DNA of 64,000 nucleotides from Paenibacillus alba (lineage in GTDB: Bacteria > Bacillota > Bacilli > Paenibacillales > NBRC-103111), in contig NZ_JABMKZ010000030.1 of assembly GCF_013204855.1 (NCBI RefSeq), forward strand, positions 1 to 64,000, read 5' to 3'. A program made the translations under genes and the position numbers. The notes under the pieces were generated by a model that saw only the letters and a list, made by a program, of their open reading frames with translations, did not search any database and was not told the DNA's origin. Shown here piece after piece: positions 59,899-64,000 of the stretch (position 1 is the first letter of the stretch; every line of letters begins with the position of its first letter).

Positions 59899-60750
59899 AT
59901 GCAGGACCTATACCAGAATCTAAACCAAATGATCAGTTTCCGACATGCTGTGACACATGATCCTATTCCGCTGGATTTCCATCAGCATCAAGACCATTAC
60001 GAAATTTACTTCTTCCTCACCGGGGATGTTCACTATTTTATCGAAAAACAGGTGTACCCCTTGCAATACGGAGATCTGCTGATTATGCACAGCAATGAAC
60101 TGCACCGCCCTAATTTCCAATCCAAAAAGCAGCGCTACGAAAATGTCGTCATTCACTTCAACCCCGCGGTGCTCAAGGGATTCAGCTCTCCGCAGTTTAA
60201 TTTGCTGGATTGCTTCAACAATCGCGTATTCGGCGAACAAAATCGTATGCGACTGACACCCCAGCAGATCGACGATATTATGAAAATCTATGAGCGTATG
60301 GAAACCCATAGCCGCGCCCAAGCGCTCCCAGGCTCAGAAATCCTCTATGTGTCTGCGTTTATCGAGCTGCTTGTGTTCATCAATCGCACCTTTCAAAATC
60401 AAGGCAAGCAAGAAGAACAGGTGATGATTCCGGACAAACTTTCTTCACTCTTCACGTATATTGATGAAAATTTAGATCAAGATCTGTCCCTAGAGGTACT
60501 CGAACACGTCGTATTCATGAACCGCTCTTATCTTTGCCGCTTGTTCAAAAAACATACTGGCAGTACGATTCATGAGCATATTTTATTCAAACGCATCGCC
60601 AAAGCGAAGCAGCTGCTGCGCGAGGGCTCAACCGTCACAGATACGTGCCAGCTAGCGGGGTTCAACGACTACTCCAACTTCATCCGAACTTTTAAGAAGG
60701 CTGTTGGCCTGCCTCCTCGGCAATATCAGACGCAACAGCGGCGGGTTTGA
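59899..60750 (+). CDS. AraC-family transcriptional regulator with cupin domain
   Basis: A 283-residue regulator. The N-terminal cupin (residues 20-100) has DFHQHQDHYEIYFFLTGDV and QYGDLLIMHSNELHRP. The C-terminal AraC double helix-turn-helix has LSLEVLEHVVFMNRSYLCRL and FNDYSNFIRTFKKAVGLPPR. The start ATG follows GAGGAG. It probably senses a sugar and controls the divergent isomerase-like gene. Confidence 0.88.
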   Translation: MQDLYQNLNQMISFRHAVTHDPIPLDFHQHQDHYEIYFFLTGDVHYFIEKQVYPLQYGDLLIMHSNELHRPNFQSKKQRYENVVIHFNPAVLKGFSSPQFNLLDCFNNRVFGEQNRMRLTPQQIDDIMKIYERMETHSRAQALPGSEILYVSAFIELLVFINRTFQNQGKQEEQVMIPDKLSSLFTYIDENLDQDLSLEVLEHVVFMNRSYLCRLFKKHTGSTIHEHILFKRIAKAKQLLREGSTVTDTCQLAGFNDYSNFIRTFKKAVGLPPRQYQTQQRRV

Positions 60751-60789
60751 GGCAAGGCTGAGCACTGTGCACTGAGCACCGCTGACAAG

Positions 60790-60836
60790 ACAAAAAAAGG
60801 TTGCCCAAGTCTTTATGACTTTGGACAACCTTTTTG
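60790..60836. terminator. Bidirectional terminator between AraC and aminopeptidase genes
   Basis: AAAAAAGGTTGCCCAAGTC...GACTTTGGACAACCTTTTT has A and T runs on both sides and a long stem with two mismatches, serving both convergent genes. Confidence 0.85.
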
Positions 60837-60847
60837 CGCTATATAAG

Positions 60848-61963
60848 CTATTTCAAGTTTTCTGGATTAAGCTGCTCTAGCTCAGGCAAGACGAAGATGC
60901 CATCCTTGCGAATCAGCACATCATCAAACCAAATTTCGCCGCCGCCGTATTCCGGACGTTGGATATTGACGATATCCCAGTGCAGCGAGGATTTGTTGCC
61001 GTTGTAAGCATCATCGTAGCAATTACCTGGTGTGAAGTGGAAGCTGCCGTCGATTTTCTCATCAAAGAGCGTGTCTTTCATCGGGTGTTGAATGTATGGA
61101 TTCACGCCAATGGCGAATTCCCCTACATAGCGTGCGCCTTCGTCCATATCGAAAATTTCATTAATGCGGTCAGTATCGTTAGCCGTCGCTTTAATGATTT
61201 TCCCATTTTCAAACTCAAGCACGATGTTCTCGAAAATAAAGCCGTCATGAGGCGTTGGAGTGTTGAAGGAAATGACCCCATTGACGGAATCACGAACAGG
61301 AGCCGAGTAAACCTCGCCATCCGGAATGTTCAGTTCACCATCACATTTCACGCCGCCAATCCCTTTGATCGAGAACGACAGATCCGTACCTGGTCCAACA
61401 AGACGAACTTTGTCTGTGCGGTCCATGAGATCTTTCAAAGCATCCATCGCTTTGGACATTTTGCCGTAATCCATCGTACATACATTAAAGTAGAATTCCT
61501 CGAATGCCTCTGTACTCATGCTGGCCAGCTGCGCCATGGAAGACGTAGGGTAGCGAAGAACGACCCAGCGCGTATCTTTCACACGGACATCAAAATGAAC
61601 CTGTTGATAATAAATGGAATTGTAGAGCTTCATCCGATCTGCAGGAATATCCGACAGTTCATAGATGTTAGCTCCGCCGCGCACGCCTATGTAGCCTTGC
61701 ATTTGTTTCATTTGGAACGCATCGGCATCCGCCCATGTCTGCATTTGTGCCTCTGTCCCGTTCATGATCAACTGACGCATAATCGCGTGGTCTCGGATAT
61801 TAACATAAGGATGAGCGCCCGCGGCGTGAACATGTTTCACAATTTCTTTCACCAGAGCAGCATCAATGCCGTAAGCTTCGATCAAAATATTTTCGCCGGG
61901 CTGTGCTTTAACCGAGTAGTTCACAAGGACATCAGCCAGCTTCGTTAGTCTTGGGTCTAGCAT
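60848..61963 (-). CDS. M29-family aminopeptidase (AmpS/AmpT-like)
   Basis: A 371-residue metallo-aminopeptidase. The N-terminal block is LTKLADVLVNYSVKAQPGENILIEA. Active-site and metal residues are in CDGELNIPDGEVYSAPVRDSVNG near residue 235, VGEFAIGVNPYI near 290, and GNKSSLHWDIV near 330 with the His/Asp set. It releases N-terminal residues from peptides using Co, Zn or Mg. The start ATG follows GAGGAGAG, two bases after the ArsR-type gene, so the two are cotranscribed. Confidence 0.88.
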   Translation of the reverse strand: MLDPRLTKLADVLVNYSVKAQPGENILIEAYGIDAALVKEIVKHVHAAGAHPYVNIRDHAIMRQLIMNGTEAQMQTWADADAFQMKQMQGYIGVRGGANIYELSDIPADRMKLYNSIYYQQVHFDVRVKDTRWVVLRYPTSSMAQLASMSTEAFEEFYFNVCTMDYGKMSKAMDALKDLMDRTDKVRLVGPGTDLSFSIKGIGGVKCDGELNIPDGEVYSAPVRDSVNGVISFNTPTPHDGFIFENIVLEFENGKIIKATANDTDRINEIFDMDEGARYVGEFAIGVNPYIQHPMKDTLFDEKIDGSFHFTPGNCYDDAYNGNKSSLHWDIVNIQRPEYGGGEIWFDDVLIRKDGIFVLPELEQLNPENLK

Positions 61964-61965
61964 CG

Positions 61966-62568
61966 TTATCTCTCCTCTTCTTCATCCACCGCAAAGAACG
62001 GCTCATTGATTTGAAATCCGACCGTTGTTAAATAGAACCATTCGCCGTTCTCCTCCTGCTGCCCGTCCAGTTCAAAAATAAGCGCACGAAACTTGCTGAG
62101 CCATTCCGCAAATTTCTCCTTGCTCATCTTCACTTCAAGCTGTGTGGACATCCGATGCCACTGTGCACGATCGGAAGAAGGAATTTGGAAAGCTTCCTCC
62201 GGCGCGGCAATCGCGCGAAGTCTCGCACGGCCGAGTACGTTCAGCGTCGTTTCACGATAATAGTTCTCCACTTCGGACACATAAGGAAGCAGCGCTTCAC
62301 TAGGCACGAAGCCACGTGCAACAGCGCGGTAAAATTTCTGCAAGATCCCATTCTTGAGTTCCGTACGAACAACCGAAATCAAGTTATGCTTTTCAAGTTC
62401 ATTTAAATGGTAATGCACTTTGGCACGAGCCATCCCTAGCATTTTGGCCAATTGCTGCCCAGTGTAAGCTTTTTCGATTAAATAAAGCAGCACCTTTGCT
62501 CGCAGTGGATCGCTTACCGTTTTTAACTGCTCAAGATCTTCAATAATATATACCGGTTGCAGCTTCAT
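61966..62568 (-). CDS. ArsR-type HTH transcriptional regulator
   Basis: A 200-residue regulator. Residues 10-85 are a winged helix (SDPLRAKVLLYLIEKAYTGQQ and AKMLGMARAKVHYHLNELEK). The C-terminal 110 residues are a separate domain with an acidic end (VDEEEER). There are no metal-binding Cys pairs, so it is not a classical metal sensor. It is the upstream gene of a two-gene operon with the aminopeptidase. An inverted repeat at 62633-62653 probably is its operator. Confidence 0.82.
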   Translation of the reverse strand: MKLQPVYIIEDLEQLKTVSDPLRAKVLLYLIEKAYTGQQLAKMLGMARAKVHYHLNELEKHNLISVVRTELKNGILQKFYRAVARGFVPSEALLPYVSEVENYYRETTLNVLGRARLRAIAAPEEAFQIPSSDRAQWHRMSTQLEVKMSKEKFAEWLSKFRALIFELDGQQEENGEWFYLTTVGFQINEPFFAVDEEEER

Positions 62569-62632
62569 CTTAGACTCGACCTCCTCTAATGTACCCGTTC
62601 AGCCCATGAAATAACGGCTTCTTGGTCAACTA

Positions 62633-62653
62633 TTAATCTCTTAACAAGATTAA
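62633..62653. promoter_or_regulatory. Inverted repeat upstream of the ArsR-type gene
   Basis: TTAATCT (62633-62639) is mirrored by AGATTAA (62647-62653), about 65 bp before the start codon. TTGACC-like -35 sequence is adjacent on the minus strand. Probable autoregulatory site. Confidence 0.45.
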
Positions 62654-62801
62654 TTAAACGACGGTCAAATCTTTTTAACCGTATCATAATGCGAAAAGGA
62701 ATTCATGTCAATTGCGGTTTCCATCAGCATGACATCTCTTTGCCTGTAACCATTTCAGCGCTTTAACGGATTACCGAAGTTAAGCTTTCCTCTATGGTAG
62801 C

Positions 62802-62848
62802 AAAAAGGGGCGTTTCTGTCACCACATTAATGGTGAAAAACGCCCCTA
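62802..62848 (-). terminator. Terminator of thiC
   Basis: AGGGGCGTTT (62806-62815) pairs with AAACGCCCCT (62838-62847), with an inner CACCA/TGGTG stem, followed by T's on the minus strand. Confidence 0.9.
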
Positions 62849-62854
62849 ATTTCT

Positions 62855-64000
62855 TTACTGGTAAATACGGCTGCCCGTTTCCCGGAATTGCTTGGACTTC
62901 TCTTCCATCCCGCTGTTGCGCACGCTCTCTTCGTCCAGCCCCTGCGCATAGGCAATCTGCCGGATGTCCTGCGTTATGCGCATGCTGCAGAACTTCGGTC
63001 CGCACATGGAACAGAAGTGTGCCGTTTTGGCTCCTTCAGCAGGGAGCGTCTCGTCATGAAACTCGAGCGCCCGCTCCGGGTCCAGCGAGAGATTGAACTG
63101 GTCGCGCCAGCGGAACTCAAAGCGCGCCTTCGACAGCGCATTATCGCGTATTTGCGCGCCAGGATGACCTTTGGCCAGATCTGCCGCGTGCGCAGCGATC
63201 TTATAGGTGACGACGCCAACTCGGACGTCCTCTTTGTTCGGGAGGCCGAGATGCTCCTTCGGCGTCACGTAGCACAGCATCGCCGTGCCGAACGAGCCGA
63301 TCATCGCCGCCCCAATGGCGGAGGTGATATGGTCGTAGCCCGGCGCAATATCGGTCGTCAGCGGTCCAAGCGTATAGAATGGCGCTTCTTTGCAGACATC
63401 CAGCTGACGATCCATGTTTTCCTTGATCAGGTGCATCGGCACATGACCAGGCCCTTCCACCATCACTTGGACATCGTGAAGCCAAGCCCGCTGTGTCAGT
63501 TCGCCTAACGTGTCCAGCTCGGCGAACTGCGCTTCATCGTTCGCATCGGCGATCGAACCGGGGCGCAGCCCGTCTCCGAGGGAGAACGCGACATCGTAGG
63601 TTTTCATAATTTCGCAAATATCCTCGAAATGGGTGTACAGGAAATTCTCCTGATGATGTGCCAAGCACCAGGCAGCCATAATCGAACCGCCGCGAGATAC
63701 GATGCCTGTCACACGGTTAGCCGTCATTGGGATATAGCGCAGCAAGACGCCTGCATGTATGGTGAAATAGCTCACACCCTGTTCCGCTTGCTCAATTAAC
63801 GTATCTCGGAAAACTTCCCACGAAAGATCCTCGGCTTTCCCGTTCACCTTTTCCAAAGCCTGGTACAAAGGAACCGTTCCTACGGGGACCGGGGAATTGC
63901 GGATAATCCATTCGCGTGTTGTATGTATGTTTTTGCCCGTTGATAAATCCATGATCGTATCTGCGCCCCAACGGGTCGCCCATGTCATTTTCTCCACCTC
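62855..64000 (-). CDS. thiC: Phosphomethylpyrimidine synthase ThiC, 5' end outside window
   Basis: About 380 residues of the C-terminal two thirds are present; the reading frame is open at the right edge. ThiC is a radical SAM enzyme that converts aminoimidazole ribotide to the thiamine pyrimidine. Visible blocks are ATRWGADTIMDLSTGKNIH, SRGGSIMAAWCLAHH, SLGDGLRPGSIADANDEAQ, EGPGHVPMH and the C-terminal cluster motif FCSMCGPKFCSM. A TPP riboswitch would be expected further right but cannot be seen. Confidence 0.95.
   Translation of the reverse strand, partial: EVEKMTWATRWGADTIMDLSTGKNIHTTREWIIRNSPVPVGTVPLYQALEKVNGKAEDLSWEVFRDTLIEQAEQGVSYFTIHAGVLLRYIPMTANRVTGIVSRGGSIMAAWCLAHHQENFLYTHFEDICEIMKTYDVAFSLGDGLRPGSIADANDEAQFAELDTLGELTQRAWLHDVQVMVEGPGHVPMHLIKENMDRQLDVCKEAPFYTLGPLTTDIAPGYDHITSAIGAAMIGSFGTAMLCYVTPKEHLGLPNKEDVRVGVVTYKIAAHAADLAKGHPGAQIRDNALSKARFEFRWRDQFNLSLDPERALEFHDETLPAEGAKTAHFCSMCGPKFCSMRITQDIRQIAYAQGLDEESVRNSGMEEKSKQFRETGSRIYQ

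Noticed and set aside
60959..61948. 329-codon frame antisense to the aminopeptidase
   Set aside because: The opposite strand has a complete M29 enzyme with conserved motifs; this is its shadow.
1..64000. tRNA, rRNA, prophage, toxin-antitoxin or anti-phage defence genes
   Set aside because: I looked for cloverleaf-like, rRNA and typical defence or phage protein patterns and saw none.

Overview
The window looks like a chromosomal segment of a Paenibacillus-type member of the Bacillota. Supporting signs are strong AGGAGG-type ribosome binding sites, frequent TTG and GTG starts, a caa3 oxidase operon with the Bacillus gene set, a YhcN/YlaJ sporulation lipoprotein, B. subtilis-style Zur boxes, an adc/znu zinc operon and CUT1 sugar transport next to a YesMN-type two-component system. 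The species assignment is inference; no rRNA or tRNA gene is present.

Layout. 1-473: end of an IS3-like element running off the left edge. 521-900: a 28-bp minisatellite. 912-2478: aquaporin and an unknown membrane protein. 2628-8824: glycolate oxidase glcD-glcF with a divergent FadR-type regulator, then an IclR regulator, a dehydrogenase and an FAH-family hydrolase, probably a 2-keto-3-deoxy sugar acid route ending in glycolate or lactate. 8825-9695: repeat island. 9687-14441: zinc-starvation island (unknown gene, zinc-free L33 paralogue, ZagA GTPase, ZnuA/B/C) with three Zur boxes. 14566-17199: HTH-PBP regulator divergent from modA-modB. 17200-18177: second repeat island. 18178-23693: glycosidase-like protein, Tat-type phosphoesterase and a histidine kinase/response regulator pair.

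23809-38967 is one carbohydrate locus on the minus strand: a GH63-like glycosidase, a YesM/YesN-type kinase and regulator, and then an apparently continuous seven-gene operon: solute-binding protein, two permeases, GH2 beta-galactosidase, SDR dehydrogenase, and two subunits resembling glycine decarboxylase (GcvPA/GcvPB). The Gcv-like pair is divergent around the cofactor site and has no gcvT or gcvH nearby. It is the strongest candidate for an undescribed system here.

39204-44490: ctaCDEF caa3 oxidase with ctaG and a DUF420/CtaM protein. 44769-51174: sporulation lipoprotein, DEAD-box helicase with a long RGG tail, guanylate-kinase-like protein, CvfC/YpgR-like HEAT protein and an M48 protease. 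51612-54130: an EAL protein with a degenerate GGDEF domain, preceded by a cyclic di-GMP-I riboswitch and its own terminator. 54281-57980: C39-like peptidase, stand-alone IF-3 paralogue, small unknown protein, luciferase-like monooxygenase and TVP38 protein. 58047-58891: third repeat island, including a (GGGTTC)n array. 58892-64000: sugar isomerase-like protein with a divergent AraC regulator, ArsR-type regulator with an M29 aminopeptidase, and thiC cut by the right edge.

At least four dispersed repeat families fill the gene-free islands and recur between them.
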